From Gammaproteobacteria bacterium (lineage in GTDB: Bacteria > Pseudomonadota > Gammaproteobacteria > Steroidobacterales > XN24): a DNA stretch of 64,000 nucleotides. The stretch spans positions 1-64,000 of the forward strand of contig JAHEFR010000009.1 in the NCBI GenBank assembly GCA_024640085.1, read 5' to 3'. Below, one piece after another: positions 1 through 8,225 of the stretch. The stretch's first letter is position 1, and each line of letters opens with the position of its first letter. The notes beneath the pieces are model-generated. The model was not told the origin of the DNA and searched no databases. It was given only the letters and a program-made list of their open reading frames with translations. The translations under genes and the position numbers were made by a program.

Positions 1-124
1 ACGCGTTACTCACCCGTCCGCCACTCGCCGCCAGGGAGCAAGCTCCCCGCGCTGCCGTTCGACTTGCATGTGTTAGGCATGCCGCCAGCGTTCAATCTGA
101 GCCAGGATCAAACTCTTCAGTTCA
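1..124 (-). rRNA. rrs: 16S ribosomal RNA, 5' end (partial)
   Basis: The complement of 97-116 is the universal bacterial 16S 5' primer site (AGAGTTTGATCCTGGCTCAG). The mature 5' end should lie about 7-8 bases upstream, near 124. The rest of the gene and presumably the remainder of the rrn operon lie beyond the left edge, transcribed leftward. The next stretch (1-96) reads as normal 16S helix 6/7 sequence. Only the extreme 5' end is present, so nothing finer than Bacteria can be read from it. Confidence 0.97.
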
Positions 125-159
125 AAGTTTTGAGCTGTCAAGCGATCCAACTGTTACTC

Positions 160-169
160 AATAAAGAGC
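160..169 (-). promoter_or_regulatory. second boxA-like element in the rrn leader
   Basis: The minus strand reads GCTCTTTATT, a near match to the boxA core GCTCTTTA, about 36 bases upstream of the mature 16S 5' end. It lies downstream of the exact boxA at 246-257. It could be part of the 16S processing stem rather than a second antitermination site. Confidence 0.35.
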
Positions 170-245
170 TGACTGTTGGTAGCTCAACACAGATGTTGCG
201 TCCGCAAGCATCGGTGCGAGCACCCACACAAATTACCTGATTCGA

Positions 246-257
246 TTGTTAAAGAGC
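246..257 (-). promoter_or_regulatory. rrn antitermination boxA
   Basis: The minus strand reads GCTCTTTAACAA, the gammaproteobacterial boxA consensus where NusB/NusE load to make rRNA transcription resistant to Rho. It lies about 120 bases upstream of the 16S 5' end and about 130 bases downstream of the predicted -10, the expected place in an rrn leader. Confidence 0.88.
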
Positions 258-385
258 GGGCCCGGGACATTCCCAGGCAGACCGACAAGTGTAACTTGCC
301 TTCTTCCGCTGTCAACTCCCGGCGACCAAAAAAGTCGTCGGGTCGAGGGGCTTCCAGAAGGCGGGTCGTTGCCGGAGAGCGGCGC

Positions 386-413
386 ATTATAAGGCCTGCC
401 CCGCCGGCGTCAA
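386..413 (-). promoter_or_regulatory. sigma-70 rrn promoter
   Basis: On the minus strand, TTGACG (413-408) and TATAAT (391-386) are separated by 16 bases. The bases just downstream of the -10 are GC-rich (GCGCCGCTC), like the discriminator of stringently controlled rRNA promoters. Transcription would run left through boxA into 16S. This is the only near-consensus promoter I saw in the leader. Confidence 0.8.
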
Positions 414-500
414 CACATTTTCCCCGATCACCCGTCGGGCGGGCGGGAGCGGGGCTCCAGCAGCGGCGTGCGCTGCCACAATCTGCCCGAATTCCGCCGA

Positions 501-565
501 CCTACGGCCGGGTTCTGTCGCACCTGGCGCAGGGGCCCCGGCGACAATTTATCTCTCTTGCCAAC
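501..565 (-). pseudogene. fragment resembling the 3' end of RNase P RNA
   Basis: On the minus strand the stretch carries AGAGATAAATTGTCG, a GC-rich spacer, then CGACAGAACCCGGC. This is the arrangement at the 3' end of bacterial RNase P RNA, where AGATGAATGAC..ACGACAGAACCCGGC closes the molecule. The last 14 bases match the E. coli rnpB end exactly. The rest of an RNase P RNA, such as the GAGGAAAGTCC element, is not found upstream on that strand, where the SIMPL coding region lies. I therefore read it as a detached 3' fragment, not a working rnpB. Confidence 0.6.
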
Positions 566-621
566 ATCTCTCCGCCAGATCCCGCGGGAGTGGCCTGACC
601 CCGAGCCCAGAGGTAACGAAC

Positions 622-1353
622 ATGGATGGAGTCCCCGCCTTCCCTCGCACCATCGCCTCGGCGGCAATCCTGGGACTGTCACTGGCCATCGGCATGGCCC
701 TGGCAGCGGAGACTGTGGCGCAGGCGTTGGAGCGCTACACGTCTTCCAGACGTGTGGTCACGGTCAAGGGACTGGCGGAACGAGAGGTTGACGCCGATCT
801 GGCGATCTGGCCCGTGGTGTATTCGGTCTCCGGAGATTCGCTGTCGGAGGTCCAGGAGCGAGTTACCGACGCCGGCGAGCGGATCCGCCAGTTCTTCATT
901 AGCAGGGGATTCGATGCCGCGGAAATGTCGGTCTCCATACCGAGGATCACTGACTTCCGCACCCAGATGCCCGGGCTTGCGAACCCGCCCGCCGAGCGAT
1001 ATGCGGCCGAGAGCACGGTTACGGTCAGAACGGGGCAGGTGTCAGCGCTCGAAACGGCCATGCAGCAGTCGGGGGACCTCGTGATTCAGGGAGTGGCGCT
1101 GGTGCGTAGTTACGATGCACAGCCCAGCTTTCTTTTCACATCGCTCAACGCGCTCAAGCCGCAGATGATCGCCGAGGCGACCCGCGACGCCCGCCACGCG
1201 GCACGGCAGTTTGCCAGCGATTCCGGGAGCCACGTGGGCGGCATCCGCACCGCCCGGCAAGGATATTTTTCTATCAGCGACCGGGACGCGTTCAGTCCGC
1301 AACGCAAGATTGTCCGGGTCGTGACGACGGTGGAATACTTCCTGGTGGATTGA
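622..1353 (+). CDS. SIMPL domain (DUF541) periplasmic protein
   Basis: The 243-residue protein opens with an N-terminal export signal (hydrophobic core about residues 11-28, likely cut after MALA), followed by one SIMPL/DUF541 domain. The motif VVTVKGLAEREVDADLA near residue 45 is the usual start of that domain, and the C-terminal RKIVRVVTTVEYFLVD is a typical end. SIMPL proteins are secreted or periplasmic; some are linked to oxidative stress or signalling, but the molecular role is not settled. The ATG is preceded by AGAGG at 8-9 bases. It stands alone, divergent from the rrn operon and followed after 68 bases by a cytochrome b gene. Confidence 0.85.
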   Translation: MDGVPAFPRTIASAAILGLSLAIGMALAAETVAQALERYTSSRRVVTVKGLAEREVDADLAIWPVVYSVSGDSLSEVQERVTDAGERIRQFFISRGFDAAEMSVSIPRITDFRTQMPGLANPPAERYAAESTVTVRTGQVSALETAMQQSGDLVIQGVALVRSYDAQPSFLFTSLNALKPQMIAEATRDARHAARQFASDSGSHVGGIRTARQGYFSISDRDAFSPQRKIVRVVTTVEYFLVD

Positions 1354-1421
1354 CCAGGAGCAATTTCCCGATCCCTCCCGCAGGATAAAATCGACTCTCG
1401 GGTTCGCCACAGGTTTGTTAC

Positions 1422-2138
1422 ATGTCAGATACCGCAAGCAAGGGCACGGGGAGCGACATCCTGGTCTGGGATCTGCCGACCCGGATCTTCCACTGGCTGC
1501 TTTTTGTCACTCTCGTCGGAAGCTGGGTCACCCATGAACTCGGCCTGGAATGGACCGAGATGCACATGTGGTTCGGCTACACGGCGCTGACCCTGGCCCT
1601 GTTCCGGATCATATGGGGATTCGTCGGGCCGGCTCACGCCCGGTTCTCTGATTTCCTCGCCGGCCCGCGGCAGGTCATCGCCTATGCAAGGGCCTGGCAG
1701 GAGGGCCCGCCACCGAAATACGCTGGGCACAACCCACTGGGGGGCTGGGCCATCGTCGCGATGCTGGCCGCCGTGCTGGTGCAGGGTACCAGCGGCATGT
1801 TCAACGCCGACGAGATCATGTATTCCGGCCCTTGGCACGGAGCGGTGTCAGAGTCCCTGGCGGACGCGGCGGAAGAAATCCACGAGATCAATTTCAATAT
1901 CTTCCTCGCTCTGATCGGCCTGCACCTGGCGGCTGTCGCGAGCTACTGGATCCGCTGGCGGACCAACCTGGTGACGCCCATGCTCACCGGGCACAAGCCG
2001 GTCGGTGATGCGGACGCCGGCACAGCGATCGCGGGTAGCCGCATCGTCCTCGCCCTCGTCGCTCTCGGGATTGCGGCCGGGACCGTCTGGCTGGTCGTCT
2101 ACATGGCACCGCCGCCCGACACGGAGATCTTCTTCTAA
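1422..2138 (+). CDS. cytochrome b561-type membrane protein
   Basis: The 238-residue integral membrane protein has five hydrophobic segments (about residues 22-38, 49-66, 108-126, 159-176 and 208-226). Candidate haem-b ligands are His24, His48, His103, His154 and His168. The opening VWDLPTRIFHWLLF is the signature of the cytochrome b561 / Ni-Fe hydrogenase b-type subunit family. Such proteins pass electrons between the quinone pool and a periplasmic partner. The cytochrome c' gene lies just downstream on the opposite strand, so they may be partners, though they are not one transcript. The exact electron donor cannot be told from sequence. Confidence 0.88.
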   Translation: MSDTASKGTGSDILVWDLPTRIFHWLLFVTLVGSWVTHELGLEWTEMHMWFGYTALTLALFRIIWGFVGPAHARFSDFLAGPRQVIAYARAWQEGPPPKYAGHNPLGGWAIVAMLAAVLVQGTSGMFNADEIMYSGPWHGAVSESLADAAEEIHEINFNIFLALIGLHLAAVASYWIRWRTNLVTPMLTGHKPVGDADAGTAIAGSRIVLALVALGIAAGTVWLVVYMAPPPDTEIFF

Positions 2139-2262
2139 CCCGGATGTCTCGGCCGCCTGCACCCGACATGCCGGCGGCGGCAAGAACCGGCCGTCAACCA
2201 GCCGGAGGGTTCACTCCGTCCGGGCGGGTCCCGGGATTCCCGTGAGGCCCCACCCAGGAGAC

Positions 2263-2718
2263 TCAGTCCTCTTCGCGGAAGCGGTCGTGGCACGCCTTGC
2301 AAGCCTTGCCCAGTTCGACAAAGGCAGCCGTGGCCTCGGCGAAACCGCCGTTGGCCGCCGCGGTCTGGGCCTCCAGGGCCTTGTCCCTGGCGTCCCCCAA
2401 CAGCTTCTCGAACTCGCCGAATTCTTCCCAGATTTTGTCCAGGGCCTCGGTGTCCAGTACCGCGTCGCGCGTGTCTGGCCTGAACGCGTCGGTGGCCATG
2501 CCGAGCATGGCGGCGATCCGTCCGGCCCGCTTCTGGAATTCATCAGAATCGTACGGAATTTGTGCCTTGGCCATGGCCGCCATGGGCGCCACGCTCCAGC
2601 CGGTGACGGTCATGACGGCCTCGCGGACCTCGTTGACCTTCTCCGCCTGCTCCTGGTCCATGGCCTGGACGAGGGGGGCGGCGAGGAACATTGCCAGGAT
2701 AATCGCTCTGTGGATCAT
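2263..2718 (-). CDS. cytochrome c' (periplasmic, four-helix c-type)
   Basis: The 151-residue protein has a signal peptide (residues 1 to about 19, ending VQA) and a C-terminal haem attachment site CKACH at residues 140-144, the hallmark of class II cytochromes c. In this family the haem is pentacoordinate and binds NO or CO; roles in nitric oxide tolerance are known in some members. The gene converges on the cytochrome b561 gene with a 124-base gap and ends 45 bases upstream (in coordinates) of the tyrS stop, so it is transcribed after tyrS. The strong prokaryotic SD AGGGAAGGAGA lies before the ATG. Confidence 0.92.
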   Translation of the reverse strand: MIHRAIILAMFLAAPLVQAMDQEQAEKVNEVREAVMTVTGWSVAPMAAMAKAQIPYDSDEFQKRAGRIAAMLGMATDAFRPDTRDAVLDTEALDKIWEEFGEFEKLLGDARDKALEAQTAAANGGFAEATAAFVELGKACKACHDRFREED

Positions 2719-2772
2719 GATGTCTCCTTCCCTTTTTGATTGATTCGATTCGGGTTTTTGCGGGGTGCCGGT

Positions 2773-3972
2773 TCAGCCGACGGTGACGCGAGCAAAGCGG
2801 CGTTTCCCGACCTGGACCACGTATACGCCTGGCCCCAGTCCAGTACCCCGGTCCTCGACCCTTTCACCGTCGATTCTGACAGCGCCCTGAGATATGAGCC
2901 GGAAAGCCTCTGAGTTGCTTGCCGATAGCCCGGCGGACGTCAGCACTTCACCAACCATAACTGCGGAACCAGCGTCGCACTGTATGCGCGTCTCGGGGAT
3001 GTCTGATGGCAGTTCCCCTTGCTGGAACCTGGAGATGAACTCGCACCGGGCGGCCTCCGCTGCGGACTCGTCGTGGAAACGAGCGACGATCTCGTGGGCC
3101 AGCTCGAACTTGACGTCCCGCGGGTTGCGCCCCTCTTCCACCTGACGTCTTAGCGCGGCGATCTCAGGCGCGACCCGGAAACTCAGCAGGTCAAAGTACC
3201 GCCACATGAGATCGTCGGAGATGGACATCAGCTTGCCGAACATCTCGCCGGCCGGGTCAGTGATCCCCACGTAATTTCCCAGCGACTTCGACATCTTCTG
3301 TACACCGTCCAGGCCCTCCAGAAGCGGCATGGTCAGCACGACCTGCGGCGGCTGGCCATAGGCCTGCTGCAGCTGCCGACCGACCAGCAGGTTGAACTTC
3401 TGATCCGTGCCTCCAAGTTCCACGTCGGCCTCCATTGCAACCGAATCATATCCCTGGACAAGCGGGTACAGAAACTCATGGATGGCGATGGGCTGGCCTC
3501 CAGCGTAGCGCTTGTTGAAATCGTCCCGCTCCAGCATTCGCGCCACGGTGTGTCTGGCGGCGAGCTGGATCAGACCGGCGGCATCCATGCCACTCATCCA
3601 GCTCGAGTTGAACATGACAATCGTCTTCGCGGGATCCAGGATTTTGAAGATCTGCTCCTCATAGGTCTTCGCATTTTCGATGACGTCATCCCTGCTCAAC
3701 GGAGGCCGGGTGGCGTTCTTACCGGTCGGGTCACCGATCATCCCGGTGAAGTCGCCGATGAGGAATATGACCTCGTGGCCGAATTCCTGAAACTGGCGCA
3801 TCTTGTTGATGAGGACCGTGTGTCCGATGTGGAGATCGGGCGCAGTGGGATCGAATCCGGCCTTCACCCGCAGCCGTTCGCCGGCCTCAAGGCGCTGAAG
3901 AAGCTCCGACTCCACCAGGATTTCATCGGTGCCTCTCTTAAGCTCCTCCATTTGCTCCTTCACGGAAGCCAT
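2773..3972 (-). CDS. tyrS: tyrosyl-tRNA synthetase
   Basis: This cytoplasmic class I aminoacyl-tRNA synthetase charges tRNA-Tyr with tyrosine. In its 399 residues I see the HIGH motif at 48-51 (DLHIGHTVL), a KMSKS loop ([11 protein letters not shown]) and a C-terminal S4-like RNA-binding domain ending [10 protein letters not shown]. Length and motifs fit the TyrZ-like bacterial form found in pseudomonads. The start is supported by AGGAG six bases before the ATG. It sits beside an rrn operon and diverges from an M23 peptidase gene, as in Pseudomonas. A small GC hairpin lies in its 5' leader (3993-4009). Confidence 0.97.
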   Translation of the reverse strand: MASVKEQMEELKRGTDEILVESELLQRLEAGERLRVKAGFDPTAPDLHIGHTVLINKMRQFQEFGHEVIFLIGDFTGMIGDPTGKNATRPPLSRDDVIENAKTYEEQIFKILDPAKTIVMFNSSWMSGMDAAGLIQLAARHTVARMLERDDFNKRYAGGQPIAIHEFLYPLVQGYDSVAMEADVELGGTDQKFNLLVGRQLQQAYGQPPQVVLTMPLLEGLDGVQKMSKSLGNYVGITDPAGEMFGKLMSISDDLMWRYFDLLSFRVAPEIAALRRQVEEGRNPRDVKFELAHEIVARFHDESAAEAARCEFISRFQQGELPSDIPETRIQCDAGSAVMVGEVLTSAGLSASNSEAFRLISQGAVRIDGERVEDRGTGLGPGVYVVQVGKRRFARVTVG

Positions 3973-3992
3973 TGGTTCTCCTGAAAATAAGA

Positions 3993-4009
3993 CCGCCCAC
4001 TCAGGGCGG
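3993..4009 (-). promoter_or_regulatory. GC hairpin with U-rich tail in the tyrS leader
   Basis: CCGCCC and GGGCGG pair around a five-base loop. On the minus strand the stem is followed by TCTTATTTT and then directly by the tyrS Shine-Dalgarno sequence, so it has the look of an intrinsic terminator or attenuator placed in a 5' leader. On the plus strand the tail is CCTTTCG, a weaker terminator, and no plus-strand gene ends there. No leader peptide or T-box is visible. Confidence 0.45.
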
Positions 4010-4073
4010 CCTTTCGATTGACCGGCCGGATGTCTCCGGCTACCTTATGTGCAATTTTGCAGGGATTCCGCAG

Positions 4074-5555
4074 ATGGGTCGAGTCAGGAGCCAGCTTAAA
4101 CACGACTACAAGCCCCGCCGGCCGCTGCCGAACCGTCTGTCCGGGAGAGGTTGGGCAGTAGTCGGGCTTGTCGCGGCCGTCTTCGGGGTTGCCATGCTCC
4201 TCGCCCCCGGCCCGGAGTCGCAGCGCCTGGATAGCGGCTTGTCAGCAGCGGAAAATGCATCCGCCACCTCGATGATTACGATGCAGATTCCCCTGCCCGC
4301 GCAGTCGAACCCGATCGGCCCTCCACAGCCCGGAATCGATGCGCCGGCAGAGAAAGACGCGTCCGAGGCCGTCAGCCCGGGCGGGGAATTCCTGGCGCCG
4401 GCCAGCGACGGGAATCCATCCGAAATCGAGGCCGAGGAGGAGAAGATAGTCCCGGATGGGGAGCGCCTCGTGGTCGCCATCAAACCCGGTGACAACCTCG
4501 ACCGGCTGTTCCGCCGGCATGGTCTCAGCGTCGCCGATCTCGCGCAGATGCTCCGGCTCAAGGAGGCTAGGAACGCGTTGAAAGTCATCAAGCCCGGAGA
4601 CGAGATCGAGGTCACGCGCAGCGGGGATCGGGTGCTGTCGCTGAGCCGCAAGCTCAACGAGGAACTGACCCTCCGGATCGTCGGGGGCGCCGATGGTTAT
4701 TCCGCCGAGTTCCTCGCCAATCCCGTCGAGCGGCGGCCCGCCCAGGCACACGCGACCATCCGGACTTCCCTGTTCGAGGCCGGCGCCGACGCCGGTCTTT
4801 CCGACGCCCTGATCATGAACCTGGCCGGAGTCTTCGCCTGGGACATAGACTTCGCCCTTGAGATTCGCCAGGGCGATAGCTTCTCTGTGGTGTACGAGGA
4901 GATCTGGCAAGACGAGCGCCGGCTTCGGGACGGCGAGGTGCTGGCGGCGCAATTCATCAATCAGGGCCGCGTCTACCGGGCCATCCGCTACCAGGATCCG
5001 GAAGGCCGGGTGGGCTATTTCACTCCCGAAGGGCTCAGCGTCAAGAAAGCCTTCCTGCGGGCGCCTGTCGATTTCAGCCGGGTGAGTTCTAACTTCAATC
5101 CCAACAGGCTGCACCCGATTCTCAAGACCAGGCGGCCACACAAGGGAGTGGATTACGCCGCGCCCAAGGGCACCGCCGTCAAAGCCGCCGGCGACGGCCG
5201 GGTGATCTTCCGTGGCCGCAACGGAGGTTACGGCAATTGCGTGATCATCCAGCACGGCGGTAACGTCACCACCCTGTACGGCCACCTGTCCGGCTTCGCA
5301 AAGTCAGCCCCCAAGGGTTCCCGGGTGTCCCAGGGCCAGGTGATCGGTTTTGTCGGATCGACCGGGCTGGCGACGGCTCCACACTTGCATTACGAGTATC
5401 GGCTGAACGGGGTGCACCGCAATCCCCGAACCGTGCCGTTACCCGAAGCCGCACCGGTGGCGGACAAGTATCGTAATCAGTTCCTCGAGGCGAGCCGCCC
5501 GCTGATCACGCGGTTGGATGCCATCAACCCGCCCCGCCTCGCCCGCGCGGATTGA
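4074..5555 (+). CDS. M23 family murein endopeptidase with OapA/LysM-like domain
   Basis: The 493-residue membrane-anchored peptidoglycan hydrolase has an N-terminal transmembrane helix at about residues 27-44, a Pro/Ala/Glu-rich linker, an OapA/LysM-like domain from about residue 138 (VVAIKPGDNLDRLF) and a C-terminal LytM/M23 domain. The zinc-site motifs are intact: HKGVD (His356, Asp360) and HLH (437-439). This should cleave peptide cross-links in the wall during growth. The frame is open upstream to 3972, but the ATG at 4074 has AGGGA eight bases ahead and places the membrane helix near the N-terminus. It diverges from tyrS and is followed 43 bases later by anmK, with which it may be cotranscribed. 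Confidence 0.92.
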   Translation: MGRVRSQLKHDYKPRRPLPNRLSGRGWAVVGLVAAVFGVAMLLAPGPESQRLDSGLSAAENASATSMITMQIPLPAQSNPIGPPQPGIDAPAEKDASEAVSPGGEFLAPASDGNPSEIEAEEEKIVPDGERLVVAIKPGDNLDRLFRRHGLSVADLAQMLRLKEARNALKVIKPGDEIEVTRSGDRVLSLSRKLNEELTLRIVGGADGYSAEFLANPVERRPAQAHATIRTSLFEAGADAGLSDALIMNLAGVFAWDIDFALEIRQGDSFSVVYEEIWQDERRLRDGEVLAAQFINQGRVYRAIRYQDPEGRVGYFTPEGLSVKKAFLRAPVDFSRVSSNFNPNRLHPILKTRRPHKGVDYAAPKGTAVKAAGDGRVIFRGRNGGYGNCVIIQHGGNVTTLYGHLSGFAKSAPKGSRVSQGQVIGFVGSTGLATAPHLHYEYRLNGVHRNPRTVPLPEAAPVADKYRNQFLEASRPLITRLDAINPPRLARAD

Positions 5556-5598
5556 GTCAACCGGCCACCCCGGGACCTGTGTCTGCCGGAGCCCATCG

Positions 5599-6708
5599 AT
5601 GAGCGACCTCTATATCGGACTGATCTCGGGCACCTCGATGGACGCCATCGATGCGGCACTGGTGAAGATCGGAGGCGGGGAGTGCCGGGTGGTAGCAACC
5701 CACTCGCAACCGATCTCGCCCGAAGCGATGGCAGATCTCCGCCAGATAGTCGATCATCCGGATCACGTGACCCTCGAACGTCTCGGGCAGCTGGACGTCG
5801 CTCTGGGACGCGATTTCGCGGCAGCCGCGACCCAGCTCATGCAGTCCGGCGGTTTGGACCGGCGGGATGTCCGGGGCATCGGCAGCCACGGACAGACCCT
5901 GTTTCATGCCCCCCGCGGAACCCATCCGTTCACGATGCAGATCGCGGACGCCAATATCATCGCGGCCAGCACAGGCGTCACCACGGTGGCCGATTTCCGG
6001 CGTCGGGACGTTGCCCTGGGAGGCCAGGGGGCGCCACTAGTCCCCGCATTTCACGAGGCAGTGTTCGCGTCCGCCGATGAGCCCAGGGCCGCCTGCAATA
6101 TCGGTGGCATCGCCAACCTGACCGTGATGGTGCCGGGACAGCCGCTGAGTGGCTTCGACACCGGACCCGGTAACACCCTGATGGATGCGTGGACTCGCCT
6201 GAAGCGCGGTCATCCCCATGATGACAACGGAGCATGGGCCGCGTCCGCGGAGCCCGACGCGGCGTTGCTGGCCGTGCTGCTGGACTACGACTATTTCCGG
6301 TCGCCGGCTCCCAAGAGCACCGGGGCAGAGGAATTCAATCTGGGTTGGATTGAAAGACGGCTGGACCGGATCCGAAAGCCACTATCTCCGGCCGAGGTCC
6401 AGTCCACGCTGTGCCAGTTGACCGCCGAGACCATCGCCAACGCCCTGACGGGTGCCTGTCCTCAATCCGGCGGCCTGTATCTCTGTGGGGGCGGAGCCCA
6501 CAACCTGGCCCTGGTGGAGAGGATTCAGGCCCTGCTTCCGACGTGGCGAATCGAAATGACTGACGCCCTGGGGATTGGCGTCGACTGGGTCGAGGCCGCT
6601 GCATTTGCCTGGCTGGCTAGCCGCACCCTCGCGGGCCTCTCCGGAAACGACCCGGCAGTCACCGGAGCCAGATCAGCCACTGTCCTCGGCGGCATCTATC
6701 CCGCCTGA
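5599..6708 (+). CDS. anmK: anhydro-N-acetylmuramic acid kinase
   Basis: AnmK phosphorylates and opens 1,6-anhydro-MurNAc, a wall-recycling intermediate released by lytic transglycosylases, to give MurNAc-6-phosphate. The 369 residues match the family length. Family motifs are visible: ISGTSMDAIDAAL near the N-terminus (phosphate binding), GSHGQT, PGNTLMDAW and CGGGAHN. The ATG at 5599 starts MSDLYIGLISGTS; the frame extends upstream but without conserved residues. It follows the M23 peptidase, and ampD, another recycling gene, is elsewhere in the window at 25.8 kb. It converges on the ppx gene. Confidence 0.96.
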   Translation: MSDLYIGLISGTSMDAIDAALVKIGGGECRVVATHSQPISPEAMADLRQIVDHPDHVTLERLGQLDVALGRDFAAAATQLMQSGGLDRRDVRGIGSHGQTLFHAPRGTHPFTMQIADANIIAASTGVTTVADFRRRDVALGGQGAPLVPAFHEAVFASADEPRAACNIGGIANLTVMVPGQPLSGFDTGPGNTLMDAWTRLKRGHPHDDNGAWAASAEPDAALLAVLLDYDYFRSPAPKSTGAEEFNLGWIERRLDRIRKPLSPAEVQSTLCQLTAETIANALTGACPQSGGLYLCGGGAHNLALVERIQALLPTWRIEMTDALGIGVDWVEAAAFAWLASRTLAGLSGNDPAVTGARSATVLGGIYPA

Positions 6709-6721
6709 CGAGACCCCCCTC

Positions 6722-8224
6722 CTATTTGACCCGTAGCCGGATGCCCGCGGGGCTCAGGCGCTCCATCTCCTGTCGCAGATCGGCGAGAGTCAGCGGATGT
6801 CGCTCCAGCCAGCCCGTCGGGAAAGTCATCGTCAGTCCGGCATTGCCAGCCTTCAGGGCGATGTCCGGCAGCGAGTTACGGGAACGACTCCGACACATCA
6901 CGACGGCCAGGCGCAGGATCACCGTGAGGCGGAGAGCGCGGACCCGCCACTGGCTGGGAAGGGCTTCCACCAGCTCGGGGCGGAACTTGCGGCGATGATT
7001 CGCTACCAGCGTGGAAAGAAGGAGTTGCTCCCCGGCCGAGAATCCCGCCAGATCAGCGTTGCGTAAGAGATATGCGGCGTGCCAATGGTGTTTTGCGTGA
7101 GCGATATCCAGGCCGATCTCGTGCAATCGGGCAGCCCACCCCAGCAGCAGTCGCGCCAGATCTCCACCCAGCTCCCACTGGCTCAGCACCTTGGAGTGGA
7201 AATCCAGAGCCACACTTGCCACCCGCGCCGCATGACCGTCGTCGACGTGAAACCTTTCCTGCAGGGAGCGGACGCTGCGTTCGCGCACGTCCTCGTCGGT
7301 CATCCGACCGAGCATGTCGTAGAGCAACCCCTCTCTCAGCGCGCTGTCGACCGCCATCATGGACTCGATGCCCAGTGCGTCGAAGACTTCGATCAGGATC
7401 GCGAGGCCTCCGGGGTACACGGGCGCCCGTTGCTCGCCCAGGCCGGGCGGCCGATGCCGTGTCATGTCGCCGCACCCCAGGATGCTCGCCTCCAGTTCGC
7501 TCAGGCCGTCTCGGGAAATGATGCCGGAGGGGTTGTCCTCGCGCGTCAGCATCCGCGCCGTTGCGCGGATAGTGCCGGAGGTCCCGAAGGCCCGTCGCCA
7601 GCCTCCCCCACGGAAACGCCACGAGACCGGCTCCAGCTCCAGTCTGGCGTTCATCCTCGCCGCTTCGAAACGAGCCGGCTTGACCGTGGCTTTCGGGAAA
7701 CAGATGGTGCTGAGGCTCACGCAACCCATGTAGAGGCTTTCGAGCCTCTCTGCGGTGAATCCGCGGCCCGCGATCAACTCGGTGCTGCCCCCGCCGATGT
7801 CCACGACCAGCCTGGGTTCGCTCTCGGCGGGCAGGTCGTGAGCGGCGCCCAGATAAACCAGCCGCGCCTCCTCCATTCCTGAGATCACATCGATCGGATG
7901 TCCGAGGGCCCCCTCGGCCCGGCCGAGGAATGAGTCCCGGTCTCGGGTCTTTCTCAGAGTATTCGTGCCGACGGCCCGGACGCTGTCGGCATGCAGATTC
8001 CTTAGGCGTTCGCGGAACCGGCCGAGGCAATCGAGCGCCCGCTGGATCGCGTCCTCGGAAAGCTGGCCCTTGTTGTCCAGACCGGCCCCGAGACGGACCA
8101 TCTCCCGTATTCGGTCGATCAGCGAGAGGCGCCCGTGTTCCAGCCGGGCGACGACCATGTGAAAGCTGTTGGAACCCAGGTCGACGGCGGCGATGACCTG
8201 GCCGTCTTGCGGGGAAGTTGTCAG
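6722..8224 (-). CDS. ppx: exopolyphosphatase / guanosine pentaphosphatase
   Basis: This Ppx/GppA-family enzyme hydrolyses terminal phosphates of inorganic polyphosphate and/or pppGpp. About 500 residues carry the ASKHA motifs AAVDLGSNSFHMVV, VGTNTLRKTRD, DIGGGSTEL and FGTSGTIRATAR, then an HD-like helical C-terminal half (RLHEIGLDIAHAKHHW). The start is a problem: the conserved N-terminus begins right after the erpA stop with no nearby ATG, GTG or TTG. I place a CTG at 8224-8222 as the likely start. The alternative is an ATG far upstream inside erpA (frame open to 8452), which would add a long nonconserved tail. Translation may be coupled to erpA. Confidence 0.85.
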   Translation of the reverse strand: MTTSPQDGQVIAAVDLGSNSFHMVVARLEHGRLSLIDRIREMVRLGAGLDNKGQLSEDAIQRALDCLGRFRERLRNLHADSVRAVGTNTLRKTRDRDSFLGRAEGALGHPIDVISGMEEARLVYLGAAHDLPAESEPRLVVDIGGGSTELIAGRGFTAERLESLYMGCVSLSTICFPKATVKPARFEAARMNARLELEPVSWRFRGGGWRRAFGTSGTIRATARMLTREDNPSGIISRDGLSELEASILGCGDMTRHRPPGLGEQRAPVYPGGLAILIEVFDALGIESMMAVDSALREGLLYDMLGRMTDEDVRERSVRSLQERFHVDDGHAARVASVALDFHSKVLSQWELGGDLARLLLGWAARLHEIGLDIAHAKHHWHAAYLLRNADLAGFSAGEQLLLSTLVANHRRKFRPELVEALPSQWRVRALRLTVILRLAVVMCRSRSRNSLPDIALKAGNAGLTMTFPTGWLERHPLTLADLRQEMERLSPAGIRLRVK

Positions 8225-8225
8225 C

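Larger units (their letters stand above)
125..621. other. rrn leader and promoter region without a protein gene
   Basis: About 500 bases separate the 16S 5' end from the SIMPL gene. On the minus strand it holds the rrn promoter (386-413), a transcribed leader with one exact and one near boxA, and further upstream a short stretch resembling the 3' end of RNase P RNA (501-565). The open frames here (for example 176-598 plus) have no recognisable protein similarity and look accidental. Confidence 0.7.

Noticed and set aside
176-598. 140-codon plus-strand ORF in the rrn leader
   Set aside because: It is opposite the rrn promoter and boxA, has no family features and poor codon pattern.
501-900. 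Complete rnpB gene on the minus strand
   Set aside because: Only the 3' end matches. The 5' conserved elements are not found and the interval is occupied by the SIMPL coding region.
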